From assembly GCA_947039485.1 (NCBI GenBank), contig CAMQZC010000024.1, positions 1 to 40,607 of the forward strand: 40,607 nucleotides of DNA, given 5' to 3'. Position 1 is the first letter of the stretch; each line of letters opens with the position of its first letter. This document shows positions 33,365 to 40,607 of the stretch, one piece after another. This DNA comes from an uncultured Verrucomicrobiales bacterium. GTDB lineage: Bacteria > Verrucomicrobiota > Verrucomicrobiia > Verrucomicrobiales > Akkermansiaceae. The translations under genes were made by a program, and so were the position numbers. The notes below the pieces were generated by a model that did not search any database, was not told the DNA's origin, and worked only from the letters and a program-made list of their open reading frames with translations.

Positions 33365-34111
33365 TTAGCGACGAATAGACATATTCGTTGAGAAGAGAGG
33401 GCTCTCCATCTGCGACCACGTGCGACGCAAGTAGCGCTGAGGGTCGGGAGGTGTCATCATGAAGAAATCCGTACGCAGATAAAGAACGGCGCCGTAGCCA
33501 TTTTTATCATCGGGGCCCGATACATATTTATCAGGAGTCTTAGACTCCCTAATCTTGCCCCCTTGGGTTGCAAGTCTGAAGCCCTTGTCACTGTCACGAT
33601 AGAGCTGAGTGAAGCGCACAAAGAAGACAGAACCCACCGCTTGACGGATGCTGTTGCGATGCAACTTGCTGTTCATGGGGCATGCCATGGTAACCATTGA
33701 AACTTCGGAGGAGGGCACATTGCGACTAGCAGGCACCGCTGGATAGCTGCCATCGACGCGTCTGGCCTTGGAGGTATCTGCTCGGTAGGAGAAAATGACA
33801 ATCGTGGTTGAGGGCTTCTTTGATTTCTCCACCCAGCTAAATGCCTTGTCAAATCCCGAGATAAATTGCGTCTTGCTGCTCTGATTACCTGAGGCGTGTT
33901 CATTGTCACGCAGAGTCGTCATCTCGGAGCGCAGCACGCTAATGATACGCTCTGACTCTTCACGCGCAAGCGAGGATCGCACCATCCCACGCGCAGGTAG
34001 GAAGAGCGTCATGAAGATACTGATGAGGATACCGATGACGCCAATGGCAAGCAACGTCTCCATCAGGGTAAAGCCGTACTTACAGTTGCTTTGATTGCTG
34101 AGAATTTTCAT
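33365..34111 (-). CDS. Prepilin-like protein resembling Verru_Chthon cassette protein B
   Basis: 248 aa. The leader is MKILSNQSNCKYG, then F-T-L-M-E-T-L-L-A-I, with the usual Gly/Phe cleavage site and Glu at +5. The hydrophobic helix ends near residue 36, followed by LAREESERIISVLRSEM. The C-terminal domain has no motif I recognise. The position between the D-like and C-like genes, with gaps of 32 and 21 nt, points to one operon and one surface or secretion assembly. Confidence 0.82.
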   Translation of the reverse strand: MKILSNQSNCKYGFTLMETLLAIGVIGILISIFMTLFLPARGMVRSSLAREESERIISVLRSEMTTLRDNEHASGNQSSKTQFISGFDKAFSWVEKSKKPSTTIVIFSYRADTSKARRVDGSYPAVPASRNVPSSEVSMVTMACPMNSKLHRNSIRQAVGSVFFVRFTQLYRDSDKGFRLATQGGKIRESKTPDKYVSGPDDKNGYGAVLYLRTDFFMMTPPDPQRYLRRTWSQMESPLFSTNMSIRR

Positions 34112-34143
34112 AGTGATTGTTTGGTCAACTTATAAGGCTAACA

Positions 34144-34899
34144 TTAGTTGCGTCGGAGGCGGCGATTTGACTGTACCTCCAACTGATCGAGGGTGCGCAG
34201 GCGGCTCGTATCGCCACCTGGCCAGATGACGAGACCCTTGGCACCTACGGGGCGGCGCTTGTTGTCCAACTCGCGAGGCTCAATACCGTTATCAGCTGTA
34301 CGCTTATTGGATTTTTTACCCTGCATTACAACGATACGCTGGGGCTGCGTGGGATTACTAGGATCGGCCATCGGGGAGACAAAGCGCCCCTTCTCATCAA
34401 ACTCGATATAATAGACGCGAGAGGTACCGCGACCAGCCAAGTGCATCGAATCATTCCCAATCATTGAGCCTGCATCAGCGCGACCCTCAAGTCGGATGGG
34501 GCGGCTATAGTAGGGGCTAAAGAAAACACCAGGAGGCAGGACACCTCCACCAGAGGTCGACACCCAGCGACCGCCACGCTGCAAGTTAGAGCCATCATAG
34601 TCACCCTTCGTGCGCTCATCCTTGCGAAGCATCATGACATTGACAAAGCGCAGATGTTTATCATCCGCCTTATCCTCTAAGATAACAACGCGAGTCTGCG
34701 TATCATTACCAATAGCTGTGGCCTGAGCCTCGCGTAAGAATCCCTCTAGCTGAATAACAGCGGAGTCGATACCGCGACCCTTGCCTGCCTCTTGCAGTAC
34801 TGATCCAGCCATTGTCATTAGGATGGCCATAATGGCCATTACGACCAACACTTCTACAAGTGTAAAGCCTCGGCGTATCTTTAGGAGCTCAGTTTTCAT
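34144..34899 (-). CDS. Prepilin-like protein resembling Verru_Chthon cassette protein D
   Basis: 251 aa from the ATG at 34899; the ATG at 34920 would give seven more residues and cannot be excluded. The short leader MKTELLKIRRG precedes F-T-L-V-E-V-L-V-V-M, with Gly/Phe cleavage and Glu at +5. The next stretch, VIQLEGFLREAQATAIGNDTQ split around residues 45-66, is the GspH/FimT-like helix typical of minor pseudopilins and of cassette protein D. It is first in the operon, directly behind the promoter at 34936-34964. No prepilin peptidase, ATPase or cassette protein A gene lies in the window. Confidence 0.85.
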   Translation of the reverse strand: MKTELLKIRRGFTLVEVLVVMAIMAILMTMAGSVLQEAGKGRGIDSAVIQLEGFLREAQATAIGNDTQTRVVILEDKADDKHLRFVNVMMLRKDERTKGDYDGSNLQRGGRWVSTSGGGVLPPGVFFSPYYSRPIRLEGRADAGSMIGNDSMHLAGRGTSRVYYIEFDEKGRFVSPMADPSNPTQPQRIVVMQGKKSNKRTADNGIEPRELDNKRRPVGAKGLVIWPGGDTSRLRTLDQLEVQSNRRLRRN

Positions 34900-34935
34900 G
34901 GGTAAGAGGAGCGACATCATTAAGTCTGCTCCCTA

Positions 34936-34964
34936 TTCATAGCAAAATATCCTGATTTTTTCAA
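34936..34964 (-). promoter_or_regulatory. Promoter for the prepilin operon
   Basis: On the minus strand TTGAAA (34964-34959), 17 nt, TATGAA (34941-34936). Predicted start is near 34929, so the ATG at 34899 would have a ~30-nt leader and that at 34920 a ~9-nt leader. Confidence 0.52.
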
Positions 34965-35012
34965 TCTTTTTTTTCTATGGAGTGCGAAAGAACCTCATAA
35001 ATTGTATTTTTA

Positions 35013-35041
35013 TTGACCTTCTCGCCCAATCACGATAGGCT
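35013..35041 (+). promoter_or_regulatory. uppP promoter (near-leaderless type)
   Basis: TTGACC (35013-35018), 17 nt, TAGGCT (35036-35041), 9 nt before the ATG at 35051. The -35 box is strong and the -10 box matches only at its key positions (T1, A2, T6). Confidence 0.5.
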
Positions 35042-35050
35042 TATGGTCTC

Positions 35051-35950
35051 ATGACCATCTTACAAGCAATTATTCTCGGTATTGTTGAGGGCATCACAGA
35101 GTACCTCCCCGTTAGCTCAACAGGACACCTCATCGTTACGCAATACTTTCTCGGGCTTGTCAAATCCGATGCCATGGATGCATTCTCCGTCTGTATCCAA
35201 GGTGGTGCCATCCTCGCGGTACTCGGTCTCTACTACCAGCGAGTCAAGCAAATGATTATGGGGCTATTTGGCAAGGATGAGGTTGGTCGGCGTCTACTCA
35301 TCAACATCCTCGTAGCCTTCTGCCCAGCCGTCATCATCGGCCTCACATTCAGCGATTTGATCAAGTCTTATCTCTTTAATGCTCAAACAGTTGCCGTAAC
35401 ATGGTTCCTTGGTGGTGTCTTTATTCTCATTTTTACCGCCTACCGCCGCCGTAAGGGCAAGGAGTTTGAAGGCCAATCGCTCGAATCCATGACTTGGAAG
35501 GGCGCACTCACCGTGGGCTTCATGCAGTGCCTCGCCATGTGCCCAGGCGTGAGCCGCAGCCTCACCACGATGATGGGTGGCATTGTCACAGGACTGAGTG
35601 TGGCCGCAGCCGTTGAGTTTAGCTTCCTGCTGGGGCTCCTCTGCCTCACAGCGGCCACCTGCTATGATGCCGTCAAATATGGCGATCAGATGGTGAGCGA
35701 GATTGGATTCCCTGCCATTATTGCAGGCACCATCACTGCATGGATTAGCGCCCTCATCGCCGTGCGCTGGCTGGTTAACTACCTACAAAAGCACAGCCTC
35801 AACATTTTTGGCTGGTACCGAATTGCTGTGGGTATCTTCATGTTTGGCCTCATGCTGATGGGTGCCGACTTGCTGGGAGAGAAGCCCGATGGAGAGCAAA
35901 CTGAGGCCAAGCCGCAATTAGAGCTTTCCATCACGAGCAAAGAGGCATAA
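35051..35950 (+). CDS. uppP: Undecaprenyl-diphosphatase (UppP/BacA)
   Basis: 299 aa, all membrane. It removes a phosphate from undecaprenyl diphosphate, recycling the lipid carrier for peptidoglycan and surface glycans. Motif 1 EGITEYLPVSSTGH (13-26) holds the essential glutamates and His26. Motif 2 CPGVSRS near 165-171 holds the catalytic Arg. A C-terminal soluble tail rich in Glu/Lys (last ~30 residues) is longer than in E. coli. It is the first gene of a run with lepB and a squalene/phytoene synthase (gaps of 14 and 15 nt), so all three are probably one operon for envelope lipid and protein processing. Confidence 0.97.
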   Translation: MTILQAIILGIVEGITEYLPVSSTGHLIVTQYFLGLVKSDAMDAFSVCIQGGAILAVLGLYYQRVKQMIMGLFGKDEVGRRLLINILVAFCPAVIIGLTFSDLIKSYLFNAQTVAVTWFLGGVFILIFTAYRRRKGKEFEGQSLESMTWKGALTVGFMQCLAMCPGVSRSLTTMMGGIVTGLSVAAAVEFSFLLGLLCLTAATCYDAVKYGDQMVSEIGFPAIIAGTITAWISALIAVRWLVNYLQKHSLNIFGWYRIAVGIFMFGLMLMGADLLGEKPDGEQTEAKPQLELSITSKEA

Positions 35951-35964
35951 AATAGAACTAAGTT

Positions 35965-37191
35965 ATGCGCGTGCTTAAAAAAATCTTTTTCTCCATCATC
36001 GACAACGCCCTCGCTTGGTTCACCCCGAGCTGGAGGCGCGAAGGTCTCGCCATCGCAGCAGCTACACATCGCTACCTGCGCCACTTTGAGCACAAGCTCG
36101 ATGAGGAAAAGCAAGCAGCCCTCGCAGCCCCCCTCAAGGAGCTGCGCGCCGCCCTGCTCGACTGGAACAAGGAGGAGACTCTGCGTCTAAGCTCACTGCT
36201 CAACCTGCGCGGTGAGGGATTTGCCGGCTTTAAACGCCACGCCATCGGTGAGATGGTCGAGTCGCTCTTTGTCATCATGGTTGTCTTCTTGGGCATCCGC
36301 ACCTACTATGCGCAGCCCTTCCGCATCCCCACAGGTTCAATGCAGCCTAGCCTCAATGGCATCATCGTTGAGCACGTGGAGGAGACCCCTAGCCTGCCGG
36401 TACGATTGATTCAGACCGTGACGCGAGGCAGCTCCTACATCGACATCAAGGCGGATACGCCAAAGAGCATCATCGGGCTCAGCAGTCAGTCCAAATGGCT
36501 ACTCTTTATCGAGACTATTATTAAGTTTGACGATGGCAGCAGCGCAAGTGTGCCCACCGCCCCCGGAGCAATCATCACCTACCTCAAGGAGCGTGGCAAA
36601 TACCAGCCCAGCATGCACAGCCCCGTGCTCGCTAGCTTTGATGCTGGCGAGAGCATCATTAAGGGACGAGCCAATGCAGGCGACATGATTATCGTCAACC
36701 GCGTGGCCTACCACTTCCGCAAGCCTGCTCGAGGTGAGAGCTTCGTCTTTGACACCCGAGGTATCCAAACAGATGGTGCCTCACAGAGCATGAGCGACCA
36801 GGCAGGTGGCAACCACTTCATCAAACGACTCGTAGGCTTGCCCGGGGACAGCCTGCGCATTGATTCACCCCAGCTCATCGTCAACGGGCATCCTGCTAGC
36901 GAGCCATCAATCCAGCGCATCGCTGCGAGGAAGGCTCCCTACAACAGCGCTGGATACACCCCCGTGGAATCCTCTCCTAGCTACCCCCTCGCCCCCCTGA
37001 CACAGGGCGCGACATTCAGCCTCGCAAACCCCAAGGATAAGCCCCTGCTGCGTGAATACGCAGCGATGGGTGACAACACCATCAACTCGCTAGACTCCCG
37101 ATACTGGGGCGCTGTGCATCAGTTCAACGTCATGGGACCTGCTTTCTTTGCGCTCTGGCCATTTACCGAACACTGGGGACCAATCCCATAA
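35965..37191 (+). CDS. lepB: Signal peptidase I (LepB) with N-terminal extension and large insertion
   Basis: 408 aa, longer than E. coli LepB (324). It cuts signal peptides from exported proteins at the outer face of the inner membrane. An N-terminal ~95-residue region is charged and helical; one membrane segment lies at about 97-114. The catalytic Ser125 is in IPTGSMQPSL and the general-base Lys287 in FIKRLVGLPGDS; AMGDNTINSLDSRYWG (367-382) is the usual final box. Between the Ser box and GDMIIVNRVAYHF (239-251) lie ~105 extra residues (about 132-238) with no counterpart in ordinary LepB. Active-site residues look intact. It follows uppP by 14 nt. Confidence 0.95.
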   Translation: MRVLKKIFFSIIDNALAWFTPSWRREGLAIAAATHRYLRHFEHKLDEEKQAALAAPLKELRAALLDWNKEETLRLSSLLNLRGEGFAGFKRHAIGEMVESLFVIMVVFLGIRTYYAQPFRIPTGSMQPSLNGIIVEHVEETPSLPVRLIQTVTRGSSYIDIKADTPKSIIGLSSQSKWLLFIETIIKFDDGSSASVPTAPGAIITYLKERGKYQPSMHSPVLASFDAGESIIKGRANAGDMIIVNRVAYHFRKPARGESFVFDTRGIQTDGASQSMSDQAGGNHFIKRLVGLPGDSLRIDSPQLIVNGHPASEPSIQRIAARKAPYNSAGYTPVESSPSYPLAPLTQGATFSLANPKDKPLLREYAAMGDNTINSLDSRYWGAVHQFNVMGPAFFALWPFTEHWGPIP

Positions 37192-37206
37192 AGCCCACCA
37201 CCCACC

Positions 37207-38112
37207 ATGACAGAATCAGCCAACATCACCAAGCGAGCTAAGTCCAACCTTGCCTTCACCCTCGTCGACCTCCCAGAGCAGCAGCGCAAGCACATGGGTC
37301 AGCTCTACGCCTTTTGCCGCATCATTGATGATATCGTCGATGAGGATGGCATGAACAGCGAGCAGCGTCACGAAGCCCTCAACCGCTGGGAGCAACTCAT
37401 CCACTTCCAATGCGAGCCTCTCCAAGGCGTGGAATCAGAAGTCTGCTCCCTCGTCGAGGAGATTAATCTAGATACCAAGCCCATGATGGAGCTCATCAGC
37501 GGCTGTCGCTCCGACATCGAGCAAAAGCAGCCAGCCACGCGCGAGGATCTCATCGCCTACGCCTTTAAGGTCGCCTCCTGCGTAGGCATCTCTAGTGCCA
37601 CTGTCATGGGAGCGAGTCCAGCAGCGCGTGACTACGCCATCGTGCTAGGCTTTGCCCTGCAAATGGTCAACATCCTGCGTGATGTTGCCGAGGACTACCA
37701 CAAGTACAACCGCATCTACCTGCCCAAGGCTGATATGGACCTCTTTGGTGTGAGTGAGGAGGATATCAAAGAGCGCCGCTACAGCTACCGCGTGCGCCAA
37801 CTATTCGCCTATGAGGCAGCCCTCACAGAGAAATACTTCTGCGAGGCAGACGAGCACTACGCCGGCCTGAGTGCCGCTGACCGCCACGCCCTCATCCCGG
37901 CGCAGGCCATGAGCTACATCTACCGTACCATCTTTTACAAGATGCGAGACGATGAGTTCCGCGTCTTTGAGCAGCGTTACAGCATCAATAATCTCAGCAA
38001 GATTTGGCACCTCCTGCGCGCCCGTCTCGGCTCCTTTGAGATGCCCAATATCGCCAACATTTCAGAGTGGGCAATCTTCAAGACCAAAAGCCAAGGCGAA
38101 ACCAAGCCATAA
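37207..38112 (+). CDS. Squalene/phytoene synthase family protein (HpnD/CrtB-like)
   Basis: 301 aa. Head-to-head prenyl transferase that joins two FPP (or GGPP) molecules, giving presqualene diphosphate/squalene or phytoene. Both aspartate-rich Mg-binding motifs are present: D-D-I-V-D at 41-45 in YAFCRIIDDIVDE, and D159-V-A-E-D163 in NILRDVAEDYHKYNRIYLP. The substrate residues in SNLAFTLVDLPEQQR replace the usual SFY start. Product cannot be told by eye, but Verrucomicrobia often use HpnCDE for squalene, so an HpnD-like role is the favoured guess. HpnC, HpnE and squalene-hopene cyclase genes are absent here. It is the third gene of the uppP-lepB run. Confidence 0.9.
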   Translation: MTESANITKRAKSNLAFTLVDLPEQQRKHMGQLYAFCRIIDDIVDEDGMNSEQRHEALNRWEQLIHFQCEPLQGVESEVCSLVEEINLDTKPMMELISGCRSDIEQKQPATREDLIAYAFKVASCVGISSATVMGASPAARDYAIVLGFALQMVNILRDVAEDYHKYNRIYLPKADMDLFGVSEEDIKERRYSYRVRQLFAYEAALTEKYFCEADEHYAGLSAADRHALIPAQAMSYIYRTIFYKMRDDEFRVFEQRYSINNLSKIWHLLRARLGSFEMPNIANISEWAIFKTKSQGETKP

Positions 38113-38183
38113 CAGCAAGCTTGACCCGAGCCTCGACTCGCACACCATACCCCCAACCCCATCATCACCGTCTCTACCAGCAT

Positions 38184-39578
38184 ATGAAGCAACTTCTCAT
38201 CCCCTCAAGCATCATCGCTAGCCTGCTCTTCCTCAGCTCCTGCGGCGAGGACAAAAAGCCCAGCAGCGAAGCAACTGCCCCTACAAAAATCAGCCACGAG
38301 GCCACGCAAAATGCCTCCATGAAGCAAGCTGCCCAGAGCTCCCTCAAGGAAGGTCTCGTTGAGCTACTCGGCAAGTACCCCCAACTGGGGCAAGCCGACG
38401 GAGAGCCTAGCATCCAAGCCCCTGTCCTGCTCCAAGACGGCAGCAAACTCATCGTCACTCACAGCAAGCTCATCGCTAACGAAGAACTCTACATCGAGCA
38501 AAACGCCCCTAGCGAACTCGACGAGCTACGCAAATCCGCCAATGAGGACATCAATGCAGCCATGCGCCCCAACTCAGGCTACCTCCTCCAAGTAGGACTA
38601 CCCAGCCTCGCACTCATGGATGAGGATCGCCAGCCCCAGCCCCTGCCAGCAGAGCTTGATATGATCGTCAAGCAGCTCGAAGCACTCGCCGTTGACAAGG
38701 TATTTGTCCTGTCTCAAGAAAAGGGAGCAGCCAGCCTCATTGAAGCACACATCATCTTTGAGCAAAACCCCGATGGCAATTGGATCGAGAAGAACTGCAT
38801 CATCAACGAGGAACCCCTCAAGCTCATCCAAAGTCTCACCGCCCAAACCAAGCTCCCTAAGGATGCCTGCATCAGCAGCAGCCAGTGGATTGATCAGCGA
38901 AAGAATCAAATCCAGACCCTCTGCGATGAGTTCAGTAAAAAGTCTAGCCCCTATATCCAGAACCGTGAAACACAGGCTCGCGAGGCCATGCTCACACGCA
39001 TCGCTGCGATTGAAGAGCAAGAACGCCGCATCCAAGATGAGCAAATCGCCCAACAAAACAAGCGCAAGCAGCATACCGATCAGATGACAAGCCTCCTGTC
39101 CAAGGATGCCGAATTCCACGGTGAGTGGAAGCGCGCTGATGACTTTGGCAAGATATCTCTCACGATTAGCGCTATTGACATCTTAGACAACGCCATCCAA
39201 TTCGTCGGCTGCATCTATGATAGCGACCTACCAGCAGCCAGACTCGACGTCACCGGGCGCTGCGAGCTCGACAACAGCAAGGAGAGCGCTGTGGTCAACA
39301 TCAAAATCTACGATGGACAGTACAACCCCGATGTCGCCACCGCAGAGGTCTATGACGCACAAGATGGAGTCCTCAAGCTCCAGCTCAGCAAGGAAGGCAA
39401 ACTCATCGGCACCATGGGCTGCGCCTCATGGAGCAAGCCTGAGAAGAACTTTCAATTGCATATGCTCAACCCAGCTATCCAAGCGAAGCCTCCCCTCCCA
39501 GCAGCCGAGCAACCAGCAACTGATAGCCCGAGCGAGCTCCCCGAGGCAAGCGATGACGCGGCTCCAGTCGCGAGCTAA
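38184..39578 (+). CDS. Predicted lipoprotein with coiled coil, function unknown
   Basis: 464 aa from the ATG at 38184. The frame opens upstream at 38067, overlapping the previous gene, but 38184 begins a lipoprotein signal: MKQLLIPSSIIASLLFLSSC with Cys20. Residues ~25-45 are a Ser/Thr/Lys linker. A long charged coiled-coil stretch lies near 265-305 (rich in Glu, Arg, Gln; RIAAIEEQERRIQDEQIAQ). A beta-rich C-terminal domain follows, with EWKRADDFGKISLTISAI and GTMGCASWSKP, and the tail is Pro/Ala/Glu-rich. I do not recognise the family. It lies 71 nt after the synthase gene with no clear promoter of its own, and before a strong terminator, so it may end the uppP operon. Confidence 0.8.
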   Translation: MKQLLIPSSIIASLLFLSSCGEDKKPSSEATAPTKISHEATQNASMKQAAQSSLKEGLVELLGKYPQLGQADGEPSIQAPVLLQDGSKLIVTHSKLIANEELYIEQNAPSELDELRKSANEDINAAMRPNSGYLLQVGLPSLALMDEDRQPQPLPAELDMIVKQLEALAVDKVFVLSQEKGAASLIEAHIIFEQNPDGNWIEKNCIINEEPLKLIQSLTAQTKLPKDACISSSQWIDQRKNQIQTLCDEFSKKSSPYIQNRETQAREAMLTRIAAIEEQERRIQDEQIAQQNKRKQHTDQMTSLLSKDAEFHGEWKRADDFGKISLTISAIDILDNAIQFVGCIYDSDLPAARLDVTGRCELDNSKESAVVNIKIYDGQYNPDVATAEVYDAQDGVLKLQLSKEGKLIGTMGCASWSKPEKNFQLHMLNPAIQAKPPLPAAEQPATDSPSELPEASDDAAPVAS

Positions 39579-39602
39579 GAGCTACGAGTAGATAATCAAA
39601 CC

Positions 39603-39644
39603 AAACTCCCATTAGATCACCCACGTGACTTAATGGGAGTTTTT
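39603..39644 (+). terminator. Terminator after the lipoprotein gene
   Basis: A perfect 12-bp stem (AAACTCCCATTA at 39603-39614 with 39631-39642), a 16-nt loop that can itself pair TCAC with GTGA, and a T-rich end. Confidence 0.87.
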
Positions 39645-39664
39645 CTTATTCTAACTATTTTATC

Positions 39665-39693
39665 TTGACAGCAGAGTTAGGATGGGCTAACAT
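39665..39693 (+). promoter_or_regulatory. feoAB promoter
   Basis: TTGACA (39665-39670), exactly 17 nt, TAACAT (39688-39693). Predicted start is near 39700. The -10 box lies inside the first operator dyad. Confidence 0.72.
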
Positions 39694-39721
39694 ACACCCG
39701 AGCATGTTAGCATGCTCTAAC
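39676..39721 (+). promoter_or_regulatory. Two DtxR-family-like iron boxes over the feoAB promoter
   Basis: GTTAG-N6-CTAAC occurs twice, at 39676-39691 and 39706-39721, exactly 30 bp apart. The first extends to TTAGGATGGGCTAACATAC (39677-39695), 15 of 19 matches to the DtxR/IdeR consensus as I recall it, and covers the -10 box. The second lies just past the predicted start and overlaps the dyad GAGCATG-N4-CATGCTC (39700-39717). A repressor bound with iron would block both polymerase binding and escape. No DtxR-type gene is in the window. Confidence 0.62.
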
Positions 39722-39725
39722 TAAT

Positions 39726-39959
39726 ATGAAGGCAGAACCCAAAACTCTCAACCAAGCCAAGATCGGAAGCAAGCACTGCATCACGAGCATAATTGGCAGT
39801 GGCGCACTGCGCCAGCGCATCCTTGATATGGGTCTCACACGAGGCACTAATATAGAAATCATCAAGGTAGCACCTCTCGGCGACCCCATGGAACTGCGCC
39901 TTCGTGGATATGAATTAAGCCTCCGCAAAGCCGAAGCAGAGCAAATCCACATCATCTAA
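39726..39959 (+). CDS. feoA: Ferrous iron transport protein FeoA
   Basis: 77 aa, the normal length for FeoA, a small cytoplasmic SH3-like protein that supports the FeoB iron channel. Typical pieces are the central RQRILDMGLTRGTNIEIIKVAPLGDP and the end MELRLRGYELSLRKAEAEQI. FeoB starts 31 nt downstream. Regulation is probably by iron through the dyads over the promoter. Confidence 0.95.
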   Translation: MKAEPKTLNQAKIGSKHCITSIIGSGALRQRILDMGLTRGTNIEIIKVAPLGDPMELRLRGYELSLRKAEAEQIHII

Positions 39960-39990
39960 TTCCCTCGGGGAGTCCAGCCATCCAATCATC

Positions 39991-40607
39991 ATGAAAAGCA
40001 TCGCAATCGCAGGCAACCCCAACAGTGGGAAGAGCAGCCTCTTCAACGAGCTAACAGGAGCAGACCAATACGTAGGCAACTGGCCCGGCGTCACCGTCGA
40101 GCGCAAAAGCGGACTCCTGAGAGACAGCCCCGATATCGAGCTCATTGACCTGCCTGGTATCTACTCCCTCTCCCCCTACACCCCCGAGGAACTCGTCACA
40201 CGTGAGTACCTCATGGGATCAGCCCCCGACCTCATCGTCAACATCATTGACGCGAGCAATCTGGAGCGCAATCTTTACCTGACAAGCCAAATCCTCGAGC
40301 TGGGCATCCCCACCATCATTGCGCTCAACATGATGGACATCGCGAGAAAGCAACGCACCCACATCGACACAGCAGCCCTAAGCAAGGAGCTCGGCTGCCC
40401 CGTCATCGAGATCAGCGCCCTGAAGCGCGAAGGCATCAAGCAGCTCGCGCAGCTCATGCGCGCTGACATCCCAGCCGTCCCCAACACACTCACATACAAA
40501 GAGAGCCTTGAGCAGGCCATCCGCGCTACCTGCACAGAGCTTGGCTGCACGCGCCTCGTTGCCCTCAAGCTATTACAGAGTGACCACCCCCTGCTACTCA
40601 GCCACGG
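39991..40607 (+). CDS. feoB: Ferrous iron transporter FeoB, N-terminal part (cut by window end)
   Basis: 205 codons are present; the membrane part lies beyond the window. FeoB imports Fe2+ across the inner membrane, controlled by its N-terminal G domain. All five G motifs are visible: G1 GNPNSGKSS (about 8-16), G2 GVTVERKSG, G3 DLPGIYSL, G4 N-M-M-D (the family usually has N-M-x-D), and G5 S-A-L-K. The helical GDI-like domain begins after about 165. It pairs with feoA directly upstream. Confidence 0.96.
   Translation, partial: MKSIAIAGNPNSGKSSLFNELTGADQYVGNWPGVTVERKSGLLRDSPDIELIDLPGIYSLSPYTPEELVTREYLMGSAPDLIVNIIDASNLERNLYLTSQILELGIPTIIALNMMDIARKQRTHIDTAALSKELGCPVIEISALKREGIKQLAQLMRADIPAVPNTLTYKESLEQAIRATCTELGCTRLVALKLLQSDHPLLLSH

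Overview
The window looks like a chromosomal contig end from a Verrucomicrobiota bacterium, possibly Akkermansiaceae-like. The GC content is moderate. Lineage hints are three prepilin-like genes resembling the 'Verru_Chthon cassette' proteins, an EF-P with a TPPRMAS-type loop, a squalene/phytoene synthase-family enzyme, and long extracytoplasmic proteins that fit no common family. I could not test the lineage by search. Bases 1-49 are not genomic: they match the Illumina i5 adapter, so the contig starts at base 50 and the first gene is cut there.

Layout. 50-7100: an HExxH membrane protein (cut by the contig end) downstream of recJ; a divergent pair made of an unknown membrane protein and a YafK-like L,D-transpeptidase-family protein; then a bla-uvrD pair. 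7232-10165: secreted GH2 beta-galactosidase with a carbohydrate-binding-like module nested in its first domain. 10437-15073: ABC ATPase and M20 dipeptidase, a PA14-like membrane-anchored protein, and a CDF zinc exporter. 15348-24151: class II aldolase, ABC-F, a serpin lipoprotein, EF-P, L-aspartate oxidase, a DPBB-like secreted protein and a HAD-FolB fusion. 24260-30309: an efflux operon made of an adaptor that is two complete adaptors in tandem, an RND pump with a lysine-rich insertion, and a MarR regulator. 30306-34920 (minus): three prepilins, a lipoyl/octanoyl transferase-like protein and a Nudix-PPK2 fusion whose P-loop lysine is missing. 35051-38112: uppP, lepB with a large insertion, and a squalene/phytoene synthase. 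38184-39578: an unknown lipoprotein. 39726-40607: feoA and the start of feoB, behind a promoter carrying two DtxR-like dyads exactly 30 bp apart.

Expression signals. Several promoters read as TTGnCn-N17/18-TAnnnT. For recJ, the CDF gene, abcF, efp and uppP the -10 box ends only 6-10 nt before the ATG, so their transcripts should be leaderless or nearly so. I saw no convincing Shine-Dalgarno motif before almost any gene.

Most interesting leads: (i) the HAD-FolB fusion, a Rosetta-stone hint for the unassigned dihydroneopterin-phosphate phosphatase step of folate synthesis; (ii) the tandem-duplicated RND adaptor with its altered pump; (iii) the Nudix fused to a degenerate PPK2; (iv) the tandem iron-box-like operator of feoAB; (v) the leaderless promoter layout. 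No CRISPR array, rRNA, tRNA, insertion sequence or prophage was seen.
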